From the NCBI GenBank assembly GCA_035528995.1, contig DATKXO010000147.1, forward strand, positions 1 through 21,538: a DNA stretch of 21,538 bases. The letters run 5' to 3'. This stretch comes from DATKXO01 sp035528995 (lineage in GTDB: Bacteria; Planctomycetota; Phycisphaerae; UBA1845). The position numbers were made by a program, and so were the translations under genes. Shown here in pieces: positions 1 through 6,933 of this stretch. Each line of letters starts with the position of its first letter. The first letter of the stretch is position 1. The notes below the pieces were generated by a model, which was not told the DNA's origin, searched no databases, and worked only from the letters and a program-made list of their open reading frames with translations.

Positions 1-62
1 TCACCCGAGGTTGAGCAACTCGTTGAAACGCCGCTGTCGGGACACCGACGCGGCACAGGCGC

Positions 63-93
63 AAAAAAAGCCCGCCGGATGGCGGGCAAAAAA
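63..93 (-). terminator. Rho-independent terminator of the 5S rRNA gene
   Basis: Read on the minus strand, a perfect 7-bp stem GCCCGCC/GGCGGGC (arms 81-87 and 70-76) with a 4-nt loop is followed by seven Ts (69-63). It lies only about 5 nt beyond the closing helix of the 5S gene, so it should end the 5S transcript. A second A-run on the plus strand (88-93) gives the minus strand Ts before the stem only, so the signal is directional. Confidence 0.92.
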
Positions 94-94
94 T

Positions 95-202
95 GCCGCG
101 GCAATCACCTAATCTCGCCTTTCGACTACCCTCGGCCGTGCCGGCTTAACTGCCGTGTTCGGAATGGGAACGGGTGTTTCCCGGCACGTATCGTCACCGC
201 AA
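95..202 (-). rRNA. rrf: 5S ribosomal RNA, solitary
   Basis: The minus strand carries the conserved 5S core: the stretch CCCGTTCCCATTCCGAACAC followed by GGCAGTTAAGCC. The termini pair as helix I (GCGGTGA at 200-194 with TTGCCGC at 104-98, including G-T pairs). Helix II is a perfect GTGCCGG/CCGGCAC. The paired core is 103 nt, shorter than the usual 115-120 nt; short 5S RNAs of about 110 nt are known from planctomycetes. Exact ends are uncertain by a few bases. No 23S or 16S lies upstream. Instead the neighbour is the 3' end of cdaR, so this is an unlinked 5S gene. It has its own promoter at 211-238 and terminator at 63-93. Confidence 0.95.
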
Positions 203-210
203 CGTCAAAG

Positions 211-238
211 ATCATACCCCCCCGCCCGCGGGCGTCAA
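211..238 (-). promoter_or_regulatory. Predicted sigma70-type promoter of the 5S rRNA gene
   Basis: On the minus strand TTGACG (238-233) and TATGAT (216-211) are separated by 16 bp. A start about 7 nt beyond the -10 box falls at roughly 204, a few bases before the first pair of 5S helix I (200). The position therefore fits a dedicated 5S transcript rather than read-through from cdaR alone. Confidence 0.75.
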
Positions 239-302
239 GTACCCGGCCCGGCAAATTCTGGTCGCGGCTCACTAGCTGCCCGAAGATCGAGCCCCCCCCA
301 GC

Positions 303-1295
303 CTACGGCCCGCCCGGCTCCTCCCGGGGCACCAGCCGGAGCACCACGGGCGATACGGGGCCCGCCAGCCTCACCCCCGGGGGCAGGTCGAATGTCGGGA
401 CCAGCTCCCGGAACTCGTCGGCCCGTGCGGCCAGATCGCGCGTCAGGTAGATCAGCCCCGTAAGGCGGATATCCTTGTTCACCAGCCGATCCACGACCGC
501 CGGCGGGCCACGGACCGGCACCGCCCGAGTGATCAGCGTGGTTCCGTCCCGGGTTTCCACGCGGTACTGGTTGAACACGTCCGCGCTGGACCCCACGATG
601 ATGGGCACGGCGGCCACCGTGCCGGTCTTGACCTGTTCCCGCAGCGTGGCGAACACCGTCACCGTGTCCGGCTCCAGGGTCACCTCCACTCCCCCCAGAC
701 GCGTTGGCAGCGGGACGCCCTCGATCCGTTGCGGCAGGCCCTCCGGCCGGCCCCGCAACAGGTCCTCCACGTCCAGCACCACGCGCTGCCGTCCCTCAAG
801 GCTCCTAAGGGCCAGTTCCGAGATGGTCACCCGCACCTCCTGCGGCTCGACCGTCGGCGGCACCTCGTAGTCCAGATCGCCGCGCTCCACGCGCACCGGC
901 ATGGTCACCGTCTGGGGGTGATCCACCAGCAGGTTGATCTCCGGCGGGTCCACCGACTCCACGCGCAGACCGCGGAACTGCTCCGGGTAGTCCGCCAGCG
1001 CCTCCTTCACGTCGATCCGCCGCGAACCGCTGGGCAGATCCCCAGGAATCCGGATGGTCACGTTCAGCCCGCCCTCCCGGCGGACCTGGTCCATCGCCCG
1101 TTTCGGGCCGGTCAGTGTCATCTTGAACCGGTTCTGGCCCGGCGGATCGGTGCCCACGATCATGCTCGTCCCCATGGCCGGAAGCGGGTCCACCGTCACC
1201 TCCATCACGTCCGTCTCGGAGAGGAGCTGGTCGGCCGTTGTCCAGATCAACAGCGTGACCACCACCGTAACCGCAATCAGCTTGACCTGTTCCAC
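303..1295 (-). CDS. cdaR: YbbR-domain protein, CdaR-like regulator of c-di-AMP synthase
   Basis: Membrane-anchored protein with extracytoplasmic YbbR-like repeats. In Firmicutes, CdaR binds the diadenylate cyclase CdaA and modulates c-di-AMP production. The 330-residue product opens with a short cytoplasmic stub and one membrane helix (about residues 5-20), followed by beta-rich, low-complexity-free repeats such as VDPLPAMGTSMIVGTDPPGQ-type segments, typical of YbbR domains. I chose the GTG at 1295, two bases past the cdaA stop (TGA, 1299-1297), because this places the helix at the N terminus. An upstream ATG at 1343 would add a 16-residue Arg-rich extension lying inside cdaA. It is translationally linked to cdaA in the classical cdaA-cdaR order. 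The glmM gene that often follows in Firmicutes is absent; a 5S rRNA gene follows instead. Family assignment rests on context plus weak sequence character. Confidence 0.85.
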   Translation of the reverse strand: MEQVKLIAVTVVVTLLIWTTADQLLSETDVMEVTVDPLPAMGTSMIVGTDPPGQNRFKMTLTGPKRAMDQVRREGGLNVTIRIPGDLPSGSRRIDVKEALADYPEQFRGLRVESVDPPEINLLVDHPQTVTMPVRVERGDLDYEVPPTVEPQEVRVTISELALRSLEGRQRVVLDVEDLLRGRPEGLPQRIEGVPLPTRLGGVEVTLEPDTVTVFATLREQVKTGTVAAVPIIVGSSADVFNQYRVETRDGTTLITRAVPVRGPPAVVDRLVNKDIRLTGLIYLTRDLAARADEFRELVPTFDLPPGVRLAGPVSPVVLRLVPREEPGGP

Positions 1296-1296
1296 G

Positions 1297-2220
1297 TCAG
1301 GCGCTCTTCTTCGCTTCCGCGATGGTGGACGGTGGCGCACCACCGGCCGTGCTCTTCGATACCTCGGCGGACGGTTCGCCTGCCGTCGCCGAGGGGACCG
1401 GCTCGCCCGGTGGTGCTTCTCCGTACAGAGCCTCGACCAGCAGTTCCCGCAGCGACTCCGGCGACAGCGATCGCCGCAACCGGCCGTGTTCCGCCACCGA
1501 GATCGTGCCGGTTTCCTCGCTCACCACCACGACCACCGCGTCGCACTCGTGGCTCATGCCCACGGCCGCCCGGTGACGACTGCCCAGCGAGCGGTCCACG
1601 TCCTCGGAATCCGCCAGCGGAAACTGGCATCCGGCGGCCACGATGCGGTCGTCCTGGATGATGACGCCCATGTCGTGCAGGGTCGATCCCGGCCAGAAGA
1701 TCGACTCCAGCAGTTCCGCTGAGACCAGGCCGTCGAGCCGCACGCCCGACTCCACCATGCCGCCCAGACTCGTCGTGCGCTCGATTGCGACCAGGGCCCC
1801 GATCTTCTTCTTGGAAAGGCTGGCTACCGCAGTGATGATCGGGTCGATGGCCCTGCCCGAAGCCTTGCTCCACCAACGGAACCAGCCCTGTTCGCCGATC
1901 CGCATCAGGCCCCGCCGAAGCTCCGTCTGGAACACCACCAGGGCGATCAGCGTCACCGCCAGGACGAAGTAGGGATACAGGTAGCTGATCCGTTCCAGCC
2001 CGAACTTCTGCACCACCAGCCGCACCAGCAGGAAACTGACCACCAGGATCAGCCCCACCGCTCGGACCAGCCGAGCCCCGCGCGTGCCCCGCAGAAAACG
2101 CAGCGTCACATACACCGGCACGCCGATCAGGATCAGCTCGACGGCCACAACCCACAGCCGATAGTTGCCGCTGAATAGCGGTGGGAACATGCTGCGCAGA
2201 AAATCCAACTGCCCGAGCAT
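1297..2220 (-). CDS. cdaA: Diadenylate cyclase (c-di-AMP synthase), CdaA type
   Basis: Joins two ATP molecules into c-di-AMP, the messenger controlling turgor, potassium and wall homeostasis. Of 307 residues, about 1-100 hold three predicted membrane helices, as in CdaA. The DisA_N (DAC) catalytic domain spans about 115-265. Visible signatures are GALVAIER (141-148), LDGLVSAELLESIF (162-175), a DGA-like motif reading LHDMG (181-185) and the RHR motif (215-217, GSRHRAAVGMS). The usual Asp-Gly-Ala is Asp-Met-Gly here: the Asp is kept, the next two residues are changed. The ~40-residue tail is Ala/Pro/Ser-rich and probably disordered. The ATG at 2220 aligns with family N termini, though its ribosome site is weak and a TTG at 2235 is possible. 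The promoter lies at 2303-2331, and cdaR follows directly. Confidence 0.95.
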   Translation of the reverse strand: MLGQLDFLRSMFPPLFSGNYRLWVVAVELILIGVPVYVTLRFLRGTRGARLVRAVGLILVVSFLLVRLVVQKFGLERISYLYPYFVLAVTLIALVVFQTELRRGLMRIGEQGWFRWWSKASGRAIDPIITAVASLSKKKIGALVAIERTTSLGGMVESGVRLDGLVSAELLESIFWPGSTLHDMGVIIQDDRIVAAGCQFPLADSEDVDRSLGSRHRAAVGMSHECDAVVVVVSEETGTISVAEHGRLRRSLSPESLRELLVEALYGEAPPGEPVPSATAGEPSAEVSKSTAGGAPPSTIAEAKKSA

Positions 2221-2302
2221 CGTCGTGACGTTCAAGTGCTCACCCGGCAAGATGGGTCCGGTGCATGCCAAGAGAGTCAAAGGCCCCCGGACGTCGGCGC
2301 GC

Positions 2303-2331
2303 AGTATAGAACAACACCGGATAGCTGCCAA
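2303..2331 (-). promoter_or_regulatory. Predicted sigma70-type promoter of cdaA-cdaR
   Basis: On the minus strand TTGGCA (2331-2326) and TATACT (2308-2303) are separated by exactly 17 bp, 82 bp before the cdaA ATG. Both boxes match consensus at five of six positions, one of the best promoter matches in the window. It implies a leader of about 75 nt, in which I see no riboswitch structure. Confidence 0.8.
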
Positions 2332-2409
2332 GTTGCTCGCCGGTCCGAGCCGGGGTAAGGCAGCGCCGGCGCGCCGCGTCACCGTGTGTATTGGACTCCG
2401 TCAGGGACG

Positions 2410-5055
2410 CTACCGGGCGCCACGCGAACCTGACGTGAACCCCGCTATCTCGATCCCCCGTCCCCCCAGGACCACGCGGATGGCTCCGTCGTCCGCCGTG
2501 TTGAACAACGGGCGCTCTCCGATGGCCGACCGCAAACGGGCCAGGCTCGTCTCGTTGCGCTCGAAGGTCGACCGGACGACGTAGCCGGGCGACACCGCCT
2601 CGACGAAGGCCCGCGTGTTCCGGCGAGTGCTGCCGTGGTGCGGCAGAACCAGGACGTCGGCCCTCAGATCCACTCCGGATTCCAGCAGGCAGCGCTGGGC
2701 GTGCTCCTCGATGTCGCCGGCCAGCAGGATGCTCCGCCCGGCATGCGCCACGCGGAGCACGATCGACGATTCGTTGGCCGTCGGCTCGAAGGGAAGCTCC
2801 CTTGGTGGCCACAGAACGTCGAACCTCGCCCCGCCGATCTCGAAGCCGCTCACCGACGCGTCCATCGTCTCGACCGCCAGCTTCCGCCGTCGCAGTTCCT
2901 CGATCAGAACGGAGCTGGGCTGGTCCGGCGGACTGAGTCGCTCGAACTGTGGGTTGAGCATCACAGAGCCGATCCTGACGTGGTCGGCCACCGTGGGGAA
3001 GCCGCCGAAGTGGTCGAGGTTCGGATGGCTGATAATGACCGTCTCCAACCGCCTGATGCCTCGGTCGGCCAGGAACGGAACGATCGCCGTGGCCCCCGGG
3101 TCGTAACTGCCCGAACAGCCGGCGTCGTACAGCACCGTTCCGCCGTCCGGCAGCTCGATCACGATCGAGGTCCCCCTCCCGACGGACAAAACGGTCATGG
3201 TCAGACTGCCGCTGGCACGCGGTGGTGCCAGCCAGATCGCCGTCGTCAGCGCCCAGACCGCCGTCACCGCGATGGCCCAACGCCTGCCCAGCACCCCGCG
3301 ATACACCGCCGCCCAGGCCAGAAGCCCCGCGTCATACAGCACCACCCAAGCCAGCGGCGGCGCGGACGTAAACACCGTCACCCCCGGCGCTTTTCCGAGA
3401 ACGCCGACCCACCACAGGAGCACGCCTGCAGACAGCTGGACCATCGGCGTCAGCAGACCCGACAGGAGTGGCGAAAGAGCACCCACCAGCAACTGTGCGA
3501 ACCCCAGGAACATCACCACCGCCACCGGCGGGAACATCAACAAAGTGTTCAGCCAACCCCAGGGGGAGAACTGCCGAAAGTTGAGCACCAGCAGCGGCAG
3601 CGACGAGAGCCAGGCCGCAAGCGCCACGGCCACCGGAAAGATCAACCATTTCACCCACAGACGCCGACGCTCGTTCTGCCGGTCGCGTTGTTCGCTCAGC
3701 TCCTTCACCAGGTCGGTGGTGAAGCTCCACGGCCGTCTCGCCACCACCCGGAGAATCAGGTCCCGTAGGGCCGGGGCTAGCAGCAGGATCCCGATCACGC
3801 AGCCGTACGACATCTGGAACCCGACCTCGAACAGGTCCATCGGCCGCCAGATGAGGTAGCACAGCGCCGACAGCGCCAGCCAGTTGAAGTAGCTGCGACC
3901 CCGCCGGAGGACCAACGACGCGCACACCGCCATCGTCAGCACGGTGGCCCGAAAGATCGGCGGCCGCGGTTCGGCCATCACGGCATAGCACAGCGTCGCG
4001 ACGACGACCGCCACGGCCGACCACCGGCGCGTCAGACCGATCGCCCGCCCGGCCGCGTATACGAACAGGCCCAGCATGCCCACGTGAAAGCCGCTGACGG
4101 CCAGGTAATGCGATGCGCCCGTCCGGACAAACGCCTGGCGGATACTCGGGTTCAGACTGGACCGTTGAGCCAGAATCATCGTCTCCAGCAACGTCGACTC
4201 GGGCGCCCCGATGCTCAGCATGTCATCCAGCAACAAGCCTCGGGCGCGAAGCCGCAACGCTTCCAGGCCCCCGGGCCATGCCGGCCGCGACGCGCCCACA
4301 TCCGACTTCAGCTTGGTCACGCCTTCCCGATAGTTGCAGCTCATCCCGACCAGAACACCGTGCCGCCGCTGCCACCGGGACCAGTCGAAGCTGCCGGGGT
4401 TGTCCGGGCTTGTCGGTCGATACAGTCGGCCGAAGATTTCGACGCGCTCGCCGGCGGCCAAATCCATGACCGCTTCTTTGATCGTGACTCGCACTCGCCC
4501 GCTGACAGGAACGAATCCCACAGGCCCCTCGACGGCGTCGGCGTCCAGCAGGAACGAGGTGCGGTCCGGGGAGAACATCCAGGGCGCGAACAACCCCGTG
4601 GCCTTTGGCGCGACGCGCGGCGTCGTGGCTACCGTCCCTCGCACCCGAGTGACCGGATACCGACCTGCCCCCACCTGATGCACGAGATGGTCCGTGCCCA
4701 CCCGGTAGTACGCGTTGTGGTGCAGCAGACCGCCGGCACCGGCCGCCGCCAGAAGCACCCCTACCACCGGCACTCGTCGCCGCCACGGGGACGCGACCAG
4801 CCAGAGAAGCCCCGCACCGAAGGCCGCCACATAGACCCATGGCCCGGCCGCCAGGAGCGAGTCCAGCACCATCCCGGCCGCGAGCGCCAGAGCCGCCGGT
4901 ACCAATGGCGCCGCGCCAATCGGGCGCGGTTTTCGTTTCGCCGGAGGCCCGCCGAATGGCCCAGCGGGCTCCAGCCGGCTTGGCCCGGACAGGTCGCACA
5001 CAACGACACCGGAGCACGAACGTTCGACCGAATTTGTCAGACCCCGACCGCCCAC
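2410..5055 (-). CDS. comEC: ComEC/Rec2-family DNA internalisation channel
   Basis: Inner-membrane channel that passes single-stranded DNA into the cytoplasm during natural transformation. The 881 residues show the full ComEC layout. N-terminal helices (about 47-110) are followed by a soluble beta domain (about 135-245, DUF4131-like). The Competence domain with many helices lies at about 285-605, with the signature HYLAVSGFHVGMLGLF at 316-331. A C-terminal metallo-beta-lactamase-like domain covers about 617-870. That domain keeps HPNLDH (677-682), the GD of LLAGDIEE (Asp781) and LPHHGS (805-810), consistent with the nuclease proposed to degrade the non-transported strand. The start is GTG at 5055; later in-frame starts are possible because the first ~40 residues are not membrane-like. 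It faces dprA across a 519-bp spacer. No cdaA co-transcription is needed, since cdaA has its own promoter. Confidence 0.94.
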   Translation of the reverse strand: MGGRGLTNSVERSCSGVVVCDLSGPSRLEPAGPFGGPPAKRKPRPIGAAPLVPAALALAAGMVLDSLLAAGPWVYVAAFGAGLLWLVASPWRRRVPVVGVLLAAAGAGGLLHHNAYYRVGTDHLVHQVGAGRYPVTRVRGTVATTPRVAPKATGLFAPWMFSPDRTSFLLDADAVEGPVGFVPVSGRVRVTIKEAVMDLAAGERVEIFGRLYRPTSPDNPGSFDWSRWQRRHGVLVGMSCNYREGVTKLKSDVGASRPAWPGGLEALRLRARGLLLDDMLSIGAPESTLLETMILAQRSSLNPSIRQAFVRTGASHYLAVSGFHVGMLGLFVYAAGRAIGLTRRWSAVAVVVATLCYAVMAEPRPPIFRATVLTMAVCASLVLRRGRSYFNWLALSALCYLIWRPMDLFEVGFQMSYGCVIGILLLAPALRDLILRVVARRPWSFTTDLVKELSEQRDRQNERRRLWVKWLIFPVAVALAAWLSSLPLLVLNFRQFSPWGWLNTLLMFPPVAVVMFLGFAQLLVGALSPLLSGLLTPMVQLSAGVLLWWVGVLGKAPGVTVFTSAPPLAWVVLYDAGLLAWAAVYRGVLGRRWAIAVTAVWALTTAIWLAPPRASGSLTMTVLSVGRGTSIVIELPDGGTVLYDAGCSGSYDPGATAIVPFLADRGIRRLETVIISHPNLDHFGGFPTVADHVRIGSVMLNPQFERLSPPDQPSSVLIEELRRRKLAVETMDASVSGFEIGGARFDVLWPPRELPFEPTANESSIVLRVAHAGRSILLAGDIEEHAQRCLLESGVDLRADVLVLPHHGSTRRNTRAFVEAVSPGYVVRSTFERNETSLARLRSAIGERPLFNTADDGAIRVVLGGRGIEIAGFTSGSRGAR

Positions 5056-5209
5056 AGCCTAGCCGATGCCGGGGTTCCTTCGCAATCGCCACGCCACCGC
5101 CCGGCCGTCACGTGTCGGCGCTCGTTTTCGGGCGGGTTTTTCCGCCGGCCCTCGGGCCGCTGGGGAATAGATCCGTCTCTGGGATGGTTGTATGGGACGT
5201 CAAGGGCAG

Positions 5210-5342
5210 GCCTGTTTTTCCTCCCTTTGGCCCCCCCGTCGCGGCCCCAAAGGCCCGCGAAGGGGGATTTCCTTGCGCCACTCCGCTCATCGCACGCATC
5301 GCGGTCCACCTCGAAGGCACACCGATTTTCCAAAAAACAGGC
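5210..5342. repeat. Perfect 10-bp inverted repeat pair
   Basis: GCCTGTTTTT at 5210-5219 is exactly complementary to AAAAACAGGC at 5333-5342. The arms enclose 113 bp. They could be the base of a folded RNA or the ends of a small non-autonomous element. No flanking target duplication was identified. Confidence 0.5.
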
Positions 5343-5405
5343 AAACAGAGTTGCTTCGTCACTCGTTGTATTGGATGTAGACAGTAGCAAAAGAAGCGAC
5401 AAAGA

Positions 5406-5428
5406 CCTCCTTCTCCTCCTTCTCCTCC
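5406..5428. repeat. 23-nt homopyrimidine tract with 9-bp period
   Basis: The plus strand is pure C/T for 23 nt and repeats the unit CCTCCTTCT about two and a half times. The complementary strand is pure purine and resembles serial Shine-Dalgarno sequences. It sits directly before the hairpin at 5431-5476. Confidence 0.75.
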
Positions 5429-5430
5429 GA

Positions 5431-5479
5431 AGAGGATTGCCGCGGCGGGCACACCAGCCCGTAGCGGCGATCCTCTTTT
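5431..5479 (+). terminator. Long hairpin plus T-run, terminator- or attenuator-like
   Basis: AGAGGATTGCCGC (5431-5443) pairs with GCGGCGATCCTCT (5464-5476) over 13 positions, with one U-G wobble. After a single mismatch the stem continues as GCGGGC with GCCCGT (5445-5450 and 5457-5462) around the loop ACACCA. Four Ts (5476-5479) follow on the plus strand. It lies about 96 bp before the dprA start, so it would end a transcript entering from the left or attenuate one reading into dprA. No gene upstream on this strand explains it. Confidence 0.55.
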
Positions 5480-5530
5480 GTGCCATGCAGCCTGTCCCGA
5501 GGCGGACTGGCCCGCCCAAAGCACGCCCGG

Positions 5531-5536
5531 TAGAAT
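5531..5536 (+). promoter_or_regulatory. Candidate -10 box for dprA
   Basis: TAGAAT lies 38 bp before the dprA ATG. No good -35 box is found 16-18 bp upstream, so the assignment is weak. The ribosome site GGAG at 5561-5564 is 10 nt before the ATG. Confidence 0.35.
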
Positions 5537-5574
5537 ACACCGTCCGCGTGTGTCGGGGGCGGAGTTCGCACGGA

Positions 5575-6729
5575 ATGGACACCTCGGCTTCACCATGCGC
5601 GTCCGAGGCCGCCGTCAAATACCTGGGGCTACAGATGTCGTCGGCCGTGGGTCCGGTCACCGTGCGCCGGCTCCTGGAGCGGTTTGGCACCATTGACCGT
5701 GTCCTCTCGGCCTCGATGGCCGAGTTGGCCCAGGCCGAGGGCGTCGGCCGGCATCGGGCCGAGGCGATCTTCACCGGTCGGCGCAACCCTGACGTCGCCG
5801 AGGAGATCGCCAGAGCGGCCGACGCCGGTGTTCGCATCGTCTGTCTCGACGACGCCGACTATCCGGCACCACTGCGACACATCCCTGACTCGCCGCTGTG
5901 TCTGTACGTCCGAGGCGAGGTCCAGCCGACGGACGCCGTCGCCATCGCCATCGTCGGCGCCCGGCGGTGCACACACTACGGAATGGAGCAGGCCCGGCGC
6001 TTCGGCGCCGCGTTGGCCGGAGCCGGGTTTACTGTCGTCTCCGGTCTGGCCAGGGGGATCGACAGCTACGCCCACGAGGGCGCCCTGGCCGCCGCCGGGC
6101 GGACGTTGGCCGTCCTGGGTAACGGGCTCGGGAGGATTTACCCCCCGGAGCACACCGCCCTGGCCGAACGCATCGCTGCCAACGGAGCTCTGATCAGCGA
6201 GCTGCCCATCGACGCCCCCCCGGAGGCCGGCAACTTCCCCCGCCGCAATCGCATCATCATCGGGCTGTGTCTCGGCGTGCTGGTCGTCGAAGCCGGGCGC
6301 CGCAGCGGGGCCTTGATCACCGCCCGTCTGGCCACCGAATACAATCGCGAAGTGTGCGCCCTCCCGGGACGAGTGGACAGCGATACCTCCGTGGGAACCA
6401 ACGCCCTCATCCGGGACGGGCAGGCCAGGCTGGTCACCTGCCTGGAAGACGTCCTCGACGAGTTGGGCGACGTCGGCCGCATGATGCGGCCTGAAGACGC
6501 CGAGCAGAGCGGCCTGGGGCAGACACCCGACGCCGCCCGACCCCTCAACCTCAGCGACGACGAGCGACAGGTGCTTGACGCCCTCTCCCGGGAGCCGATC
6601 GGACCGGACCGGCTCTGCTCCATTACCGGCCTGGCGGTCAACAAGGCGCTGGTCGCCCTGACCGGATTGAACATGAAGGGGCTCATTCGCCGATTGCCCG
6701 GAAATCTTTACGTCCGGAGGACCGAATAA
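5575..6729 (+). CDS. dprA: DNA processing protein DprA (Smf)
   Basis: Cytoplasmic protein that binds incoming single-stranded DNA during transformation and helps load RecA. The 384 residues show three parts: an N-terminal helix-hairpin-helix/SAM-like region (about 15-70, with LERFGTIDRVL and AEGVGRHRAEAI), the Rossmann-like DprA core (about 85-305), and a C-terminal winged-helix domain (about 327-380). Core motifs are AIVGARRCTHYG (125-136), SGLARGIDSYAHEGAL (156-171), IYPPEH (198-203), GNFPRRNRIIIGL (229-241) and GRRSGALITA (251-260). The open frame continues far upstream without a stop, but the ATG at 5575 gives the correct family N terminus and has GGAG upstream. Placed head to head with comEC, it makes a two-gene transformation cluster. 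An inverted-repeat spacer follows. Confidence 0.97.
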   Translation: MDTSASPCASEAAVKYLGLQMSSAVGPVTVRRLLERFGTIDRVLSASMAELAQAEGVGRHRAEAIFTGRRNPDVAEEIARAADAGVRIVCLDDADYPAPLRHIPDSPLCLYVRGEVQPTDAVAIAIVGARRCTHYGMEQARRFGAALAGAGFTVVSGLARGIDSYAHEGALAAAGRTLAVLGNGLGRIYPPEHTALAERIAANGALISELPIDAPPEAGNFPRRNRIIIGLCLGVLVVEAGRRSGALITARLATEYNREVCALPGRVDSDTSVGTNALIRDGQARLVTCLEDVLDELGDVGRMMRPEDAEQSGLGQTPDAARPLNLSDDERQVLDALSREPIGPDRLCSITGLAVNKALVALTGLNMKGLIRRLPGNLYVRRTE

Positions 6730-6789
6730 GCCGATGCGTTCGGGGGAAAACCGCCCCCGCCGGACCGGCAGTTTGGGGGTTGCATCGGC
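6730..6789 (+). other. Mutually exclusive hairpin set after dprA
   Basis: GCCGATGC (6730-6737), starting at the base after the dprA stop, pairs perfectly with GCATCGGC (6782-6789). Inside, CGGGGG (6741-6746) pairs with CCCCCG (6754-6759). Alternatively, the same CCCCC run pairs with GGGGG (6775-6779), stacked on GCCGG/CCGGC (6759-6763 and 6765-6769; the one-base loop means the innermost pairs would open). No U-run follows, so it is not a classic terminator. The rest of the spacer to 6933 holds a weak promoter and nothing else I recognise. Confidence 0.5.
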
Positions 6790-6857
6790 CCGGCCGATTG
6801 GGTAGTTTACCGTTGGCGCGGCGTGGGCCCAGCGGCATCCTTCCCGGCACGCGCGGT

Positions 6858-6886
6858 TTGACGCGGCTCCGGCGGGATGCTAATCG
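6858..6886 (+). promoter_or_regulatory. Possible promoter of the microprotein gene
   Basis: TTGACG (6858-6863) is followed after 17 bp by TAATCG (6881-6886), which is preceded by TG in the extended -10 position. The -35 box is good and the -10 box is poor. It lies 47 bp before the ATG at 6934. Confidence 0.35.
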
Positions 6887-6933
6887 GTATTCACGCTTCC
6901 ACGGATCCGGTGTGGTTGAAGTAGGAGTCCGAC

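Larger units (their letters stand above)
5056..5574. other. Structured intergenic region between comEC and dprA
   Basis: 519 bp without a convincing gene. It contains an inverted pair GCCTGTTTTT (5210-5219) and AAAAACAGGC (5333-5342); CCTTTGG and CCAAAGG arms flanking a C-rich stretch near 5222-5255; a locally AT-richer section (about 5320-5405); a 23-nt pyrimidine run (5406-5428); and a long hairpin followed by Ts (5431-5479). The last ~45 bp hold the dprA -10 box and ribosome binding site. Open frames here on both strands are compositional and have no recognisable product. It could be a dispersed repeat, an unrecognised RNA, or the regulatory region for both competence genes. Confidence 0.7.

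Noticed and set aside
1..108. Minus-strand frame ending in TGA at 3-1 that could be the end of a gene
   Set aside because: The frame is closed by a stop at 111-109 and overlaps the 5S gene end and its terminator; no start or homology. I see nothing reliable in 1-62.
1296..1343. Longer cdaR start (ATG at 1343)
   Set aside because: It would add an Arg-rich extension inside cdaA ahead of the membrane helix; the GTG at 1295 just past the cdaA stop fits better.
2221..2302. Riboswitch (for example ydaO-type c-di-AMP) in the cdaA leader
   Set aside because: The leader is only about 75 nt and shows none of the conserved ydaO core or stable paired architecture.
4084..5574. Open plus-strand frame continuous with dprA, giving an 881-residue protein
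   Set aside because: The upstream part is antisense to comEC with no family signature. The dprA N terminus and ribosome site are at 5575. GC-rich DNA leaves such frames open.
5037..5837. Minus-strand ORFs across the comEC/dprA spacer
   Set aside because: They have no recognisable domain, run antisense into dprA, and translate repeats and hairpin arms; treated as non-coding structure, though similar spurious ORFs could mark a dispersed repeat.
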